Assembly (NCBI RefSeq): GCF_030766725.1
Contig: NZ_JARQWR010000001.1
Location: forward strand, 1 to 64,000
Reading direction: 5' to 3'
DNA: 64,000 nt
Origin: Flavobacterium aerium
GTDB taxonomy: Bacteria > Bacteroidota > Bacteroidia > Flavobacteriales > Flavobacteriaceae
Each line of letters begins with the position of its first letter. Within the stretch, counting starts at the first letter, position 1. Under the pieces are notes generated by a model. The model was not told the DNA's origin. It saw nothing but the letters and a program-made list of their open reading frames with translations, and searched no databases. The translations under genes and the position numbers were made by a program. This document shows, piece by piece, positions 27,493 to 36,334 of this stretch.

Positions 27493-28239
27493 ATGAAGCA
27501 AATATTCCCATTACTATTAGTACTTTTTGTAGCTGTTGGCTGTACGAAAGATAAATTGGAGTTTACAGAACAAGTCTATGAACAAAAATCAACATTGCCA
27601 TGTCAGGAAAATTGCCCTACTGTAACAGTGAAAATTCCAGTAGCAAAAAATGGAAAAGTTGTTTCTGATAGTATCAATAAAAGAATATTCGGAGTTTTGA
27701 GAGATATTATCTATTTCGGAGAAGAACCTTATGCAGCAACCGATTACAAGCAATTGTTAGACTCATTCATCCAATCATACGATGATATGAAAACAAAATT
27801 CCCAAAAGAAACTATTGGATGGGAAGCCAAAGTAGAAGGAGCAGTAGTCTATAAATCAGATAGTATCATAAATATTAAACTGACACATTATAGCTACACG
27901 GGTGGGGCACATGGATATAGTGGTGAACGTTCCCTTATTTTTAATGCTAAGACAGGAAAAATAATTCCAAACGATCAATTGTTCAATGACATCAATGGAT
28001 TTAAAGCCTTTGCGGAGAAAAAATTCAGAGAAAAATATCAAATACCCGAAAATGTATCCATAAATGCAACAGGACTAATGTTTGAAGAAGACGTATTTGC
28101 ATTGCCAGGAAATATATTCTATACCGATAAAGGTTTATTATTGTACTACAATGTATACGAAGTAGCTTCGTATGCCGATAGAGAAAAAGAACTTTTGTTA
28201 CCTTACAATGAAATTGAAAAATACCTGAAAATAAAATAA
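27493..28239 (+). CDS. DUF4163/DUF3298 (RsiV-like) lipoprotein
   Basis: A 248-residue lipoprotein: signal peptide with lipobox AVGC (Cys17). The mature part has the DUF4163 segment (about 40-125) and the DUF3298 domain (about 145-245, with GGAHGYSG, FNAKTGKII and a final LLPYNEIEKYL). This pair of domains is found in RsiV-type anti-sigma factors and many lone lipoproteins; in RsiV it binds lysozyme. There is no sigma factor beside it here, so a regulatory role is not indicated. Confidence 0.88.
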   Translation: MKQIFPLLLVLFVAVGCTKDKLEFTEQVYEQKSTLPCQENCPTVTVKIPVAKNGKVVSDSINKRIFGVLRDIIYFGEEPYAATDYKQLLDSFIQSYDDMKTKFPKETIGWEAKVEGAVVYKSDSIINIKLTHYSYTGGAHGYSGERSLIFNAKTGKIIPNDQLFNDINGFKAFAEKKFREKYQIPENVSINATGLMFEEDVFALPGNIFYTDKGLLLYYNVYEVASYADREKELLLPYNEIEKYLKIK

Positions 28240-28275
28240 TTTTCGATTTCAGTTTTATTAATTTATTTTCGCAAC

Positions 28276-28626
28276 ATGAATAAAATATACTACCTAGCGT
28301 CTTGTGATACCTGTAGGAAAATCATAAAGTCGTTACCGAATACACAGAAGTTAGCCTTCCATGATATTAAGCAAGACCCAATTACCGAAGCACAATTGGA
28401 AGAAATGCATGCATTAGCAGGAAGCTATGAAGCGCTATTCAGTAAAAGAGCACAATTATACAAATCATTAGATTTGAAAAATAAAGCACTGACAGAAGCA
28501 GATTATAAAAAATATTTGCTAGAACATTATACTTTTTTAAGTCGTCCAGTATTTATTATTGATGGACAAATCTTCATTGGAAACAATCAGCAAACGATTA
28601 ATAAAGTAATTGCACTTTTAGCTTAA
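28276..28626 (+). CDS. ArsC/Spx family thioredoxin-fold protein
   Basis: A 116-residue protein with the ArsC/Spx fold. The N-terminal redox motif is CDTC (Cys10, Cys13) after IYYLAS, and the C-terminal half shows SRPVFIIDGQIFIGN, the usual cis-Pro-like segment. The CxxC makes it more like Spx/YffB than a classical single-Cys arsenate reductase, so arsenate reduction is doubtful. Its stop codon directly abuts the ATG of the transporter gene that follows, so the two are coupled. Confidence 0.85.
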   Translation: MNKIYYLASCDTCRKIIKSLPNTQKLAFHDIKQDPITEAQLEEMHALAGSYEALFSKRAQLYKSLDLKNKALTEADYKKYLLEHYTFLSRPVFIIDGQIFIGNNQQTINKVIALLA

Positions 28627-29520
28627 ATGTCCAAAAGGCATTGGGCACTTATTGCAGCCTTAATGGTTTCAATAATCTATGGTATAACCTTTACCATAGC
28701 AAAAGATGTAATGCCAGAATATGTAGAACCGTATGCTTTTATTGTACTAAGAGTAGGCGGTTCAACACTTTTATTTTGGTTAGTAGGAATACTAATGCCA
28801 AAAGAAAAAATCAGCCTGAATGATTTTCCACGAATTGTAGCTGCAGCTCTCTTTGGCGTAGCACTCAATATGCTTACTTTCTTTAAAGGATTAAGTTATA
28901 CTTCACCCATAAGTGCTTCGGTAATTATGGTCACCACACCCATTATAGTACTTGTGTTATCAGCATTAATCATTCGAGAAAGAATGGAATTCCGAAAAAT
29001 TATTGGAATACTATTAGGGCTCATAGGGACCGTGATTCTAATCCTATATGGGAAGTCCATTGGGAAAGCAACCAATGCAAGTTGGGGGAACTTTTTGGTC
29101 TTCGTAAATGCAGTTTCGTATGGGTTTTACCTCATTATAGTCAAAAAATTAATGGATAAATACAATGCTTTTACCTTTGTAAAGTGGATTTATTTATTTG
29201 GATTCCTCATGGTGTTACCCTTTGGTTATCAAGAGTTAAAACAGATTGATTGGACAGGAATTCCAAATAGTATTGCTATGAAAATTGTGTTTGTCGTTAT
29301 CATTTCTACATTCCTCACATACTTGCTTAATTTACTGTCAATGAAAACATTAAGTCCTACAACGGTAGCTGTTTTTATCTATCTGCAACCCTTATTTGCT
29401 ACGGTTTTTGCCATCGGATTAGGGAAAGATCAACTTACAGTAGTTAAGGTTTTGTCGGCATTCTTGATTTTTTCGGGAGTCTATTTGGTCACGCAAAAGA
29501 AAAAGAAAATCATCGCATAA
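28627..29520 (+). CDS. EamA/DMT family transporter
   Basis: A 297-residue inner membrane protein with ten hydrophobic spans in two EamA halves (about 5-135 and 150-290). The first half shows the GITFTIAKDVMPEYVEPYAFIVLR pattern in two pieces and a glycine-rich span 5; the second ends TVAVFIYLQPLFATVFAIGLG, a typical EamA segment. Such proteins export metabolites such as amino acids; the substrate is unknown. ATG follows the stop of the ArsC/Spx gene with no spacer. Confidence 0.93.
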   Translation: MSKRHWALIAALMVSIIYGITFTIAKDVMPEYVEPYAFIVLRVGGSTLLFWLVGILMPKEKISLNDFPRIVAAALFGVALNMLTFFKGLSYTSPISASVIMVTTPIIVLVLSALIIRERMEFRKIIGILLGLIGTVILILYGKSIGKATNASWGNFLVFVNAVSYGFYLIIVKKLMDKYNAFTFVKWIYLFGFLMVLPFGYQELKQIDWTGIPNSIAMKIVFVVIISTFLTYLLNLLSMKTLSPTTVAVFIYLQPLFATVFAIGLGKDQLTVVKVLSAFLIFSGVYLVTQKKKKIIA

Positions 29521-29574
29521 AATACTTGCTGTTCTAAAAAAGCAGTGAATACGCTATCAAAATACTATTTTCGT

Positions 29575-29582
29575 TACCTTTG
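29575..29582 (+). promoter_or_regulatory. Predicted -7 box for the yicC-gmk-nadD operon
   Basis: TACCTTTG matches TAnnTTTG and lies 21 bp before the yicC ATG. Confidence 0.5.
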
Positions 29583-29603
29583 TTGTAATTTTTATAAATC
29601 TTT

Positions 29604-30461
29604 ATGATACAATCAATGACCGGTTTTGGAAAAGCAACATTACAATTGCCAACCAAAAAAATAACAATAGAAATAAAATCTCTCAATAGCAAAGGCATGG
29701 ATTTAAACGTTAGAATGCCTTACGTTTATAGAGAAATGGAATTAGGACTACGCAATCAAATTTCACAAAAATTAGAAAGAGGGAAAGTAGATTTCTCCTT
29801 GTATATTGAAGTGACAGGAGAGGAAACATCTTCAAAAATTAATATTCCTATTGTTAAAGCTTACATCAGTCAATTACGTCAGGTAGTAGATGGAGATGAA
29901 ACGGAATTATTGAAAATGGCTGTTAGAATGCCAGATGCAATGAAGACAGAGCGTGATGAAATTGATGAGAATGAATGGAAGCAAATTCAAACGGTGATTG
30001 ATGAGGGATTGAATAATATTCTGAATTTCCGTGCATCAGAAGGAGCATCACTTGAAAAAGAATTTAAATTACGTATTGCCAATATACAATCACTGATGAA
30101 TGATGCTGTGGCACTAGACCCAGAGAGAGTTCAAGCGATTAAAGACCGATTACAAAATGCTATTGAAGAGTTGAAAGTCAATGTAGATGAAAACCGATTT
30201 GAGCAAGAATTGATTTATTATCTTGAGAAATTGGATATAACTGAGGAAAAAGTACGTTTGGAAAATCACTTGAAGTATTTCTTAGAAACACTTGCAGGAA
30301 ATGAAGCTAATGGAAGAAAATTAGGTTTCATTACACAAGAAATGGGAAGAGAAATAAATACTATGGGATCAAAATCGAATCATGCGACCATGCAGAAATT
30401 AGTGGTTCAAATGAAAGACGAATTAGAAAAAATAAAAGAACAAGTTTTAAACGTACTATAA
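29604..30461 (+). CDS. yicC: YicC family endoribonuclease
   Basis: A 285-residue cytoplasmic protein. It opens with the family's MTGFGKA motif, followed by EIKSLNSKGMDLNVRMP; the C-terminal domain carries the long helical region and the signature EMGREINTMGSKSN near the end. YicC proteins are RNA endonucleases acting on structured or small RNAs. Gene order yicC-gmk-nadD is common in Bacteroidota; gmk begins 45 bp later. Confidence 0.95.
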   Translation: MIQSMTGFGKATLQLPTKKITIEIKSLNSKGMDLNVRMPYVYREMELGLRNQISQKLERGKVDFSLYIEVTGEETSSKINIPIVKAYISQLRQVVDGDETELLKMAVRMPDAMKTERDEIDENEWKQIQTVIDEGLNNILNFRASEGASLEKEFKLRIANIQSLMNDAVALDPERVQAIKDRLQNAIEELKVNVDENRFEQELIYYLEKLDITEEKVRLENHLKYFLETLAGNEANGRKLGFITQEMGREINTMGSKSNHATMQKLVVQMKDELEKIKEQVLNVL

Positions 30462-30506
30462 TTAACTATCTTAGTTACCTATTGCAACATAACAACGACA
30501 ACAACA

Positions 30507-31079
30507 ATGACTCAAGGCAAACTACTTGTATTCTCTGCTCCATCTGGATCGGGTAAAACAACCATAGTAAGACATCTTTTAGAACAAAAAGAATTGCATT
30601 TAGATTTTTCTATTTCTGCAACCTCACGCTATAAAAGAGAGAATGAAATTGACGGAAAAGATTATTATTTTATTACACCAGAAGAATTTGAACAAAAGAT
30701 AAAAGAAAATGCTTTTGTAGAATATGAAGAAGTATATAAAGATAATTTTTACGGAACATTAAAAAGTGAATTAGAACGCGTTTGGAGTGAAAACAAACAC
30801 GTTATATTTGATATTGATGTGATTGGCGGATTGAATATTAAAAAACAATTTCCAGAACAAACACTAGCTGTATTTGTTAGCCCTCCATCTGTAGAAGAAT
30901 TAGAAAAAAGATTGCGATTCAGAAATACGGAAAGCGACGAAAAGATACAAATGCGTATTGATAAAGCCGAACGCGAAATTGCAACGTCAAGCCAGTTTGA
31001 TGTGATCCTAGAAAATCACGATTTAGAGACGGCAAAAAAAGAAGCATACGAATTGGTTGCTGCATTTTTAAAAAAATAA
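30507..31079 (+). CDS. gmk: Guanylate kinase
   Basis: A 190-residue cytoplasmic kinase that makes GDP from GMP and ATP. The P-loop is APSGSGKTT (residues 11-19); the GMP-binding loop (SATSRYKRENEIDGKDYYF), EYEEVYKDNFYGT and the DIDVIGG Walker B-like strand are present, as is the lid with RLRFRNTESDE. Length is normal. Confidence 0.97.
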   Translation: MTQGKLLVFSAPSGSGKTTIVRHLLEQKELHLDFSISATSRYKRENEIDGKDYYFITPEEFEQKIKENAFVEYEEVYKDNFYGTLKSELERVWSENKHVIFDIDVIGGLNIKKQFPEQTLAVFVSPPSVEELEKRLRFRNTESDEKIQMRIDKAEREIATSSQFDVILENHDLETAKKEAYELVAAFLKK

Positions 31080-31124
31080 GACCAACAGAACCTAGAACAA
31101 GAATATAGATTAAAAGTAGCATAA

Positions 31125-31706
31125 ATGAAAATCGGATTGTATTTCGGCACATTCAACCCCATTCATTCTGGGCATATGATTATTGCAAATCATATGGCAG
31201 AATTCTCCGATTTAGATCAGGTTTGGATGGTGGTAACCCCACATAATCCGTTAAAAAATAAAAATACTTTATTGGATGATTATCAACGTTTGGAAATGGT
31301 TTTCTTAGCCACAGAGAATTTTGAAAAAATACAACCGTCCGATATTGAGTTTAAGTTGCCACAACCAAACTATACTATAAATACACTGGTTCATTTACAA
31401 GAACGTTATCCTTCCCATCAATTTTCTTTAATTATGGGAGAGGATAATTTGAAGTCATTTCATAAATGGAAGAATCACGATATGATTTTACAGAACTATG
31501 AAATATACGTATACCCAAGAATTTCGGGAGATGTAATGAGTCCAACCCTTGAAGACCATCCGAAAATTCATAAAATTGATGCCCCAATAATTGAAATATC
31601 ATCCACTTTTATTCGTGAAAGCATCAAGAATGGTAAAAATGTTGCACCACTTTTAGATCCAAAAGTTTGGGAATACATCGATCATAATAATTTCTATAAA
31701 AAATAA
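31125..31706 (+). CDS. nadD: Nicotinate-nucleotide adenylyltransferase
   Basis: A 193-residue cytoplasmic nucleotidyltransferase of NAD biosynthesis (NaMN + ATP to NaAD). The (T/H)xGH motif is in GTFNPIHSGH (His14, His17); the MGEDNLKSFHKWKN segment and the second nucleotide motif ISSTFIRESI are intact. Third gene of the yicC-gmk-nadD run. Confidence 0.97.
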   Translation: MKIGLYFGTFNPIHSGHMIIANHMAEFSDLDQVWMVVTPHNPLKNKNTLLDDYQRLEMVFLATENFEKIQPSDIEFKLPQPNYTINTLVHLQERYPSHQFSLIMGEDNLKSFHKWKNHDMILQNYEIYVYPRISGDVMSPTLEDHPKIHKIDAPIIEISSTFIRESIKNGKNVAPLLDPKVWEYIDHNNFYKK

Positions 31707-31828
31707 TTTCCTACAATCAGTTTTGATTCTTTAGAAAGCTAAATTCATTGCGTTTTGAGCTGCTATACTATAGATGTCAATTTTGATTTCTTAACAATCC
31801 TTTATTATTCCTTCGAAAAAGCATTACT

Positions 31829-31836
31829 TAACTTTG
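31829..31836 (+). promoter_or_regulatory. Predicted -7 box for the iron alcohol dehydrogenase
   Basis: TAACTTTG matches TAnnTTTG, 22 bp before the ATG at 31859. Confidence 0.45.
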
Positions 31837-31858
31837 TATAAAAATATACATATATACT

Positions 31859-33016
31859 ATGCAAAACTTCGAATTATATAATCCAACGAATCTAATCTTT
31901 GGAAAAGGTGAGATTGCGAAAATAAGTAAACTAATCCCTCAAAATAGTAAAGTACTGGTCGCTTACGGAGGAGGAAGTATTTTTAAAAATGGAGTTTACG
32001 ATCAGGTAAAAGCCGCTTTGAAAGGTTTCGACTTTGTTGAGTTTGGCGGAATTGAGCCCAACCCGCATTTTGAAACATTAATGAAAGCAGTAGCGTTTAT
32101 TAAAGAACAAAAAGTAGACTTTATTCTAGCAGTAGGAGGAGGTTCTGTAATAGATGGTGTAAAATTCATCAGTGCTGCGGTAAACTTCGAAGGAGATCCA
32201 TTGGAGATTTTACACAAACGCTTGCGTATTGAAGACAATGCAATGCCATTTGGTACAGTATTAACGTTGCCAGCTACAGGAAGTGAAATGAATTCGGGGT
32301 CGGTAGTGACAATTAAGGCAACACAAGAAAAGTTATCTTTTGGTGGACCAGCATTATTTCCACAATTTTCTATTTGTGATCCTACTGTAATTGCGTCTTT
32401 ACCCAAAAGACAAATCCAGAATGGAGTAGTAGATGCCTATACACATGTAATGGAACAATATCTTACCTACAAGCACGAAGGATATTTACAGGATCGAATA
32501 GCCGAAAGCATTTTGCAAACCTTAGTGGAGATTGGACCTAAAGTGGTAGAAAACCCTACAGATTATGCTTTAGCATCAAACTTTATGTGGTGTTGTACAA
32601 TGGCATTGAATGGATTAATCCAAAAAGGAGTTCCAAGTGACTGGGCAACCCACATGATTGGACATGAATTAACTGCATTGTACGAGATTGATCATGCGAG
32701 AACATTAGCAGTTATTGCACCAAGTCTATACACAGTAATGTTTGATACTAAAAAAGAAAAACTAGCACAATACGGAGAAAGAATCTGGGGATTAAAAGGA
32801 GATGTAGAGACTGTGGCAAAACAAGCTATTGAAAAAACAGAAGCTTTCTTCCATACTATGGGAATGGATACGAAAATCTCTGACTATACAAAAGAATACC
32901 AAAACACATCCGATTTTATTGTGAAACGTTTTGATGAAAGAGGATGGAAAGGACTTGGTGAAAGACAAAACATTACACTAGATAAAGTGAAAGCCATTGT
33001 TGAAATGAGTTATTAA
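31859..33016 (+). CDS. Iron-containing alcohol dehydrogenase, YqhD type
   Basis: A 385-residue group III alcohol dehydrogenase. The dinucleotide site shows YGGGSIFKNGVYD and GGGSVIDGVKFI; the metal ligands are supplied by VVDAYTHVMEQY (Asp/His) and the HMIGHELTALYEIDHA segment with three spaced His. This pattern is that of the NADPH-dependent aldehyde reductase YqhD and butanol dehydrogenases, which reduce short or toxic aldehydes. It is a single-gene unit with its own promoter and terminator. Confidence 0.94.
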   Translation: MQNFELYNPTNLIFGKGEIAKISKLIPQNSKVLVAYGGGSIFKNGVYDQVKAALKGFDFVEFGGIEPNPHFETLMKAVAFIKEQKVDFILAVGGGSVIDGVKFISAAVNFEGDPLEILHKRLRIEDNAMPFGTVLTLPATGSEMNSGSVVTIKATQEKLSFGGPALFPQFSICDPTVIASLPKRQIQNGVVDAYTHVMEQYLTYKHEGYLQDRIAESILQTLVEIGPKVVENPTDYALASNFMWCCTMALNGLIQKGVPSDWATHMIGHELTALYEIDHARTLAVIAPSLYTVMFDTKKEKLAQYGERIWGLKGDVETVAKQAIEKTEAFFHTMGMDTKISDYTKEYQNTSDFIVKRFDERGWKGLGERQNITLDKVKAIVEMSY

Positions 33017-33057
33017 ACCATTTTTTTACGGTACAATAAATGGATTTTGAATCCAGT

Positions 33058-33093
33058 AAAAAGGCGCTCTCGAATACTTCAAGAGCGCCTTTT
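33058..33093 (+). terminator. Terminator after the iron alcohol dehydrogenase
   Basis: Arms AAAAAGGCGCTCT and AGAGCGCCTTTTC around an 11-base loop, 42 bp after the stop codon. Confidence 0.85.
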
Positions 33094-33370
33094 CAAAACA
33101 CCAAAAACAAAATTTAACTAACTTTTATACTGCTAAAAATATCGACCGAAGATTGTTGTATAAATGATAGGGTATTATACAAAATCCTGATTTATATACA
33201 TTTATATAACGAAAGGAATAGAAATATAATTGCGCCACAAATCATAAAAAAAAGTTAAAATTAACATCTTAGAAAAAGCTGAACAAGGCAAATCGCAATA
33301 ACTTCCCTTAGAATAGCTAGCGAAAACGTTTTCTTACGTTCTAATCCTTCCTTTTTATCGGTATTTTAAG

Positions 33371-33378
33371 TACTTTTG
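33371..33378 (+). promoter_or_regulatory. Predicted -7 box for gpsA
   Basis: TACTTTTG matches TAnnTTTG, 21 bp before the ATG at 33400; it overlaps an upstream TTG (33376), which argues against that codon being the start. Confidence 0.5.
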
Positions 33379-33399
33379 GCGAATAAATGTATATACGAA

Positions 33400-34395
33400 A
33401 TGAGTGAACATCCAAAATTTGCCGTTATTGGTGGCGGTAGTTGGGCGACAGCTATTGCAAAAATGTTGTGTGTAAATCTTCCAGAGATTGCGTGGTATAT
33501 GAGAAGTACAATGGCTATTGAACATTTGAAAGCCTACCATCACAATCCAAATTATTTAAGTTCAGTCGAATTTAATATTAATAAGCTAAAACTGACCAGT
33601 GATATCAACGAGGCTATAGCTTATGCCGACTATATTATTTTTGCAATACCATCTGCTTTTTTAGGTGGAGAATTGGAAAAAATGACCGAAAGTTTAGAAG
33701 GAAAAGTAATCTTTTCGGCGATTAAAGGAATTGTGCCAGAAACAAGCCTGATTGTAGGAGAACATTTCCATGTACAATACGATATTTCATATGATAACAT
33801 CGGAGTTATTACAGGACCGTGCCATGCAGAAGAAGTAGCACTAGAGCGATTATCATACTTAACGATTGCTTGTGCGAATGAAGACAAAGCAAAAGTAATT
33901 GCAAAATACCTATCAGGGAATTATATTAAAACGAAAATATCCGATGATATTATCGGTACAGAATATGCTGCAATGTTAAAGAATATCTATGCAATAGCAG
34001 CAGGAATAGCACATGGATTAGGATATGGAGATAATTTCCAATCTGTATTAATGAGTAATGGAATTCGCGAAATGAAGAAATTCATTCGCAAAGTACATAA
34101 GATGAAACGAAATATTAATGACTCTGCCTACTTAGGAGATTTGTTAGTTACAGGATATTCCTTATTTTCACGCAATCGTATGTTTGGAAACATGATTGGG
34201 AAGGGCTATACAGTAAAATCGGCGATGATGGAGATGAGTATGGTTGCAGAAGGATATTATGCCACAAAGAGCGCTTATTTGCTAAATGAAGAATACAAAG
34301 CAAAGACTCCGATAATAAATGCAGTATACAGCATTCTTTATGAAGGAAAAGAAGCCAAAAAAGTTTTTAAGAAACTTACGGATAAATTGGATTAA
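33400..34395 (+). CDS. gpsA: NAD(P)H-dependent glycerol-3-phosphate dehydrogenase
   Basis: A 331-residue cytoplasmic enzyme that reduces dihydroxyacetone phosphate to sn-glycerol 3-phosphate for phospholipid synthesis. The nucleotide loop is VIGGGSWATA (about residues 9-18); GPCHAEEVA and the catalytic EYAAMLKNIYAIAAG with its Lys follow. I start at ATG 33400 (MSEHPKFAVIGGG) because the alternative TTG at 33376 overlaps the -7 box. Normal length; single-gene unit. Confidence 0.95.
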   Translation: MSEHPKFAVIGGGSWATAIAKMLCVNLPEIAWYMRSTMAIEHLKAYHHNPNYLSSVEFNINKLKLTSDINEAIAYADYIIFAIPSAFLGGELEKMTESLEGKVIFSAIKGIVPETSLIVGEHFHVQYDISYDNIGVITGPCHAEEVALERLSYLTIACANEDKAKVIAKYLSGNYIKTKISDDIIGTEYAAMLKNIYAIAAGIAHGLGYGDNFQSVLMSNGIREMKKFIRKVHKMKRNINDSAYLGDLLVTGYSLFSRNRMFGNMIGKGYTVKSAMMEMSMVAEGYYATKSAYLLNEEYKAKTPIINAVYSILYEGKEAKKVFKKLTDKLD

Positions 34396-34421
34396 ATTAG
34401 GTTATACCTACTCTATACTTG

Positions 34422-34453
34422 AAAACCCATAGCATTTTGTTATGGGTTTTTGC
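34422..34453 (+). terminator. Terminator after gpsA
   Basis: Arms AAAACCCATA and TATGGGTTTT around a nine-base loop, 26 bp after the gpsA stop, with a T-run. Confidence 0.8.
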
Positions 34454-34473
34454 TTAGATACATTTTACGTATA

Positions 34474-34516
34474 AAAAAATCGGTTGCTAGATTCTAGCAA
34501 CCGATTCCTATTTTTT
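34474..34516 (-). terminator. Terminator of the bacilliredoxin gene
   Basis: A nearly perfect hairpin, arms ATCGGTTGCTAGA and TCTAGCAACCGAT (34479-34505), with AAAAAA on the left that reads as a T-run on the minus strand. Confidence 0.8.
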
Positions 34517-34559
34517 AATACGGAGTAAGCAGAAAGCCTATTGTATTTTTGTTATCGAA

Positions 34560-34970
34560 TTAACAAAATTCGTTGTAAGCATCCTTAAGGTTTTCAGCGA
34601 TTAATTCCGCTGGACGACCCTCAATATGATGACGCTCTAACATATGTACTAATTCACCGTCTTTGAATAATGCCATACTTGGAGAAGAAGGAGGGAAAGG
34701 GAACATAAATCCTCTAGCTGCATCAACAGCCTCTTTATCTACACCTGCAAAAACAGTGATCAAATGATCTGGTTTTTTATCGTTGTGTAAACTCATTTTT
34801 GCTCCTGGGCGTGCATTTGCTGCAGCACAACCACAAACAGAATTAACAACCACTAAAGTTGTTCCTGTTTTTCCGATAGCCTTTTCTACTTGATCGGCAC
34901 TATGTAATTCTTCAAAACCTACGTTCGCTAAATCAGCACGCATTGGTTTTACCATTTCTTCTGGATACAT
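34560..34970 (-). CDS. BrxA/BrxB family bacilliredoxin
   Basis: A 136-residue cytoplasmic thioredoxin-fold protein. The redox centre is the family's unusual CGC motif (Cys46, Cys48 in VVNSVCGCAAA), followed by ANARPG. Bacilliredoxins remove bacillithiol from proteins modified under oxidative stress; flavobacteria are among the groups with bacillithiol-type genes, but no biosynthesis gene lies in the window. The promoter carries a -7 box at 35006-35013. Confidence 0.93.
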   Translation of the reverse strand: MYPEEMVKPMRADLANVGFEELHSADQVEKAIGKTGTTLVVVNSVCGCAAANARPGAKMSLHNDKKPDHLITVFAGVDKEAVDAARGFMFPFPPSSPSMALFKDGELVHMLERHHIEGRPAELIAENLKDAYNEFC

Positions 34971-35005
34971 AATCTTTTAATTTAAGGTTGAAAGTTTCTG
35001 AACCG

Positions 35006-35013
35006 CAAAGTTA
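35006..35013 (-). promoter_or_regulatory. Predicted -7 box for the bacilliredoxin gene
   Basis: Minus strand reads TAACTTTG, matching TAnnTTTG, 35 bp before the start codon. Confidence 0.45.
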
Positions 35014-35063
35014 CAAAGTTTTAATGGTTGAAAAACGTCTTAACTCATAAAGAATTGTTATTG

Positions 35064-36218
35064 TTAAGCAACAGCTTTCTTTTTGTTGGACTTCTTCATT
35101 TTATTCAACCAAATAAAAATTCCAGTTACAGGTAAACTTGTCGCAATCAAACAAGCAATAAAATATATTATTTTTGAGGTAAGTCCGTAGATATCACCCA
35201 AATGGATTGATTTCATCTGTGAAGCCAGTTTGTCTCCAAATGCCTTTTCAGCAAAAATTTCTTTTTTTAATATTTTCCCACTGAATTGATCAAAAACTAA
35301 TCGATCATTTGCAGTCTCATTAAATTTACTACCATCAATTTTACTTACCTCAATAGCATCCTCTGCAGACTTTGGAATTGAAATGGTTGTTTTACCCTGA
35401 TACGGTAATATACTGTCACTTACTTTTAAGAAATAAGTAGAAGATAAAGCCTCTTGATTTTCAACAATCGTAGAATTCAATTTTTTCTCATTTCGCTGAT
35501 AGAATACCTTTTTGCCTAAAATGGCACTTAAACCGTCTCTATACCAATCAAAAGACCAGTTTAATCCACTTAACGCTAATATTAAAACAATAAGGAAGGT
35601 GTAGAAACCTAAAGTGTTATGCAAGTCATGATTGATACGTTTCCAATTGGCACTAAATTTTATCTTGAAACCAGGCTTTAAACTCTTAAAACCTTTGATT
35701 TTTTTAGGCAACCATAAGTATAAACCAGAAATCGTCAATAAAACAAAGATGAGTGTAGCAATACCAACAATAGGTCTTCCGATGGATTCATCTAATAGTA
35801 ACCAACGGTGCATTTTGAAAAAAAACATAAAAAAATCTTTGGAAGGACTATCCCCAGAACCCAATACCGTATTGTTATAAGGATTAATATAAAAAGTCTT
35901 TCCTCTTTTATCTTCTTTTCCTTTCGAAACCTGTAACTCATAAGGTTTGTGCGGATTGTCATAAAAAGAAACACGCGTTACTTTACCTTGAGCACTCTCT
36001 TCTGTAGATTTGATAATAGCATCAAATGAATTTTGATTTTCGGAAATGGTTTCGATATGAAACTTTTCAGGCTCAATCCATTGTTCAATTTCAGTTCTGA
36101 AAGTATAAATGGTACCGCTTAAGCAAACCAAAAATAAGACTAGCGAGCTTCCAACACCCAACCAAAGGTGAATGTCATTGATGAATTTTCTAAAAGTATA
36201 ACCTTGCTTTTTCTTCAT
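35064..36218 (-). CDS. PepSY-associated membrane protein
   Basis: A 384-residue inner membrane protein with four spans (about 20-41, 150-172, 205-226, 352-374) separated by a periplasmic PepSY domain (about 60-140) and a second periplasmic part. Conserved His in spans (FINDIHLWLGV, KMHRWLL, NHDLHNTLGFY, SIHLGDIYG) are those expected to bind heme in this family, which includes inner membrane ferric-siderophore reductases. It lies downstream of a siderophore-type TonB receptor on the same strand, but a hairpin separates them, so read-through may be partial. Likely job: reduction of imported ferric siderophore (inference). Confidence 0.88.
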   Translation of the reverse strand: MKKKQGYTFRKFINDIHLWLGVGSSLVLFLVCLSGTIYTFRTEIEQWIEPEKFHIETISENQNSFDAIIKSTEESAQGKVTRVSFYDNPHKPYELQVSKGKEDKRGKTFYINPYNNTVLGSGDSPSKDFFMFFFKMHRWLLLDESIGRPIVGIATLIFVLLTISGLYLWLPKKIKGFKSLKPGFKIKFSANWKRINHDLHNTLGFYTFLIVLILALSGLNWSFDWYRDGLSAILGKKVFYQRNEKKLNSTIVENQEALSSTYFLKVSDSILPYQGKTTISIPKSAEDAIEVSKIDGSKFNETANDRLVFDQFSGKILKKEIFAEKAFGDKLASQMKSIHLGDIYGLTSKIIYFIACLIATSLPVTGIFIWLNKMKKSNKKKAVA

Positions 36219-36278
36219 TAGAATAAGTTTATGATTCAGTTTTTTTATGTTGCTTAGGTGTTTTTTGATTAAACCCGA

Positions 36279-36317
36279 AAAACGGCTCTTCAGCGAATGC
36301 TGAAAAACCGTTTTTTA
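36279..36317 (-). terminator. Hairpin between the siderophore receptor and PepSY genes
   Basis: Arms AAAAACGG..TTCAGC and GCTGAA..CCGTTTTT form an interrupted stem with A/T runs on both sides. It may end the receptor transcript or attenuate it before the PepSY gene. Confidence 0.65.
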
Positions 36318-36334
36318 AATTAGGTATGTAGGTA

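Larger units (their letters stand above)
33017..33399. other. Intergenic region before gpsA
   Basis: This 383-bp gap holds a terminator (33058-33093), a 12-bp perfect palindrome GAAAACGTTTTC (33322-33333) and the gpsA -7 box (33371-33378). I see no gene; the 33100-33320 part is AT-rich with no coding frame of note. Confidence 0.55.

Noticed and set aside
32002..32406. A 134-codon minus-strand frame inside the iron alcohol dehydrogenase gene
   Set aside because: Antisense shadow of a conserved gene; composition is the reverse reading of the GGGS and metal motifs.
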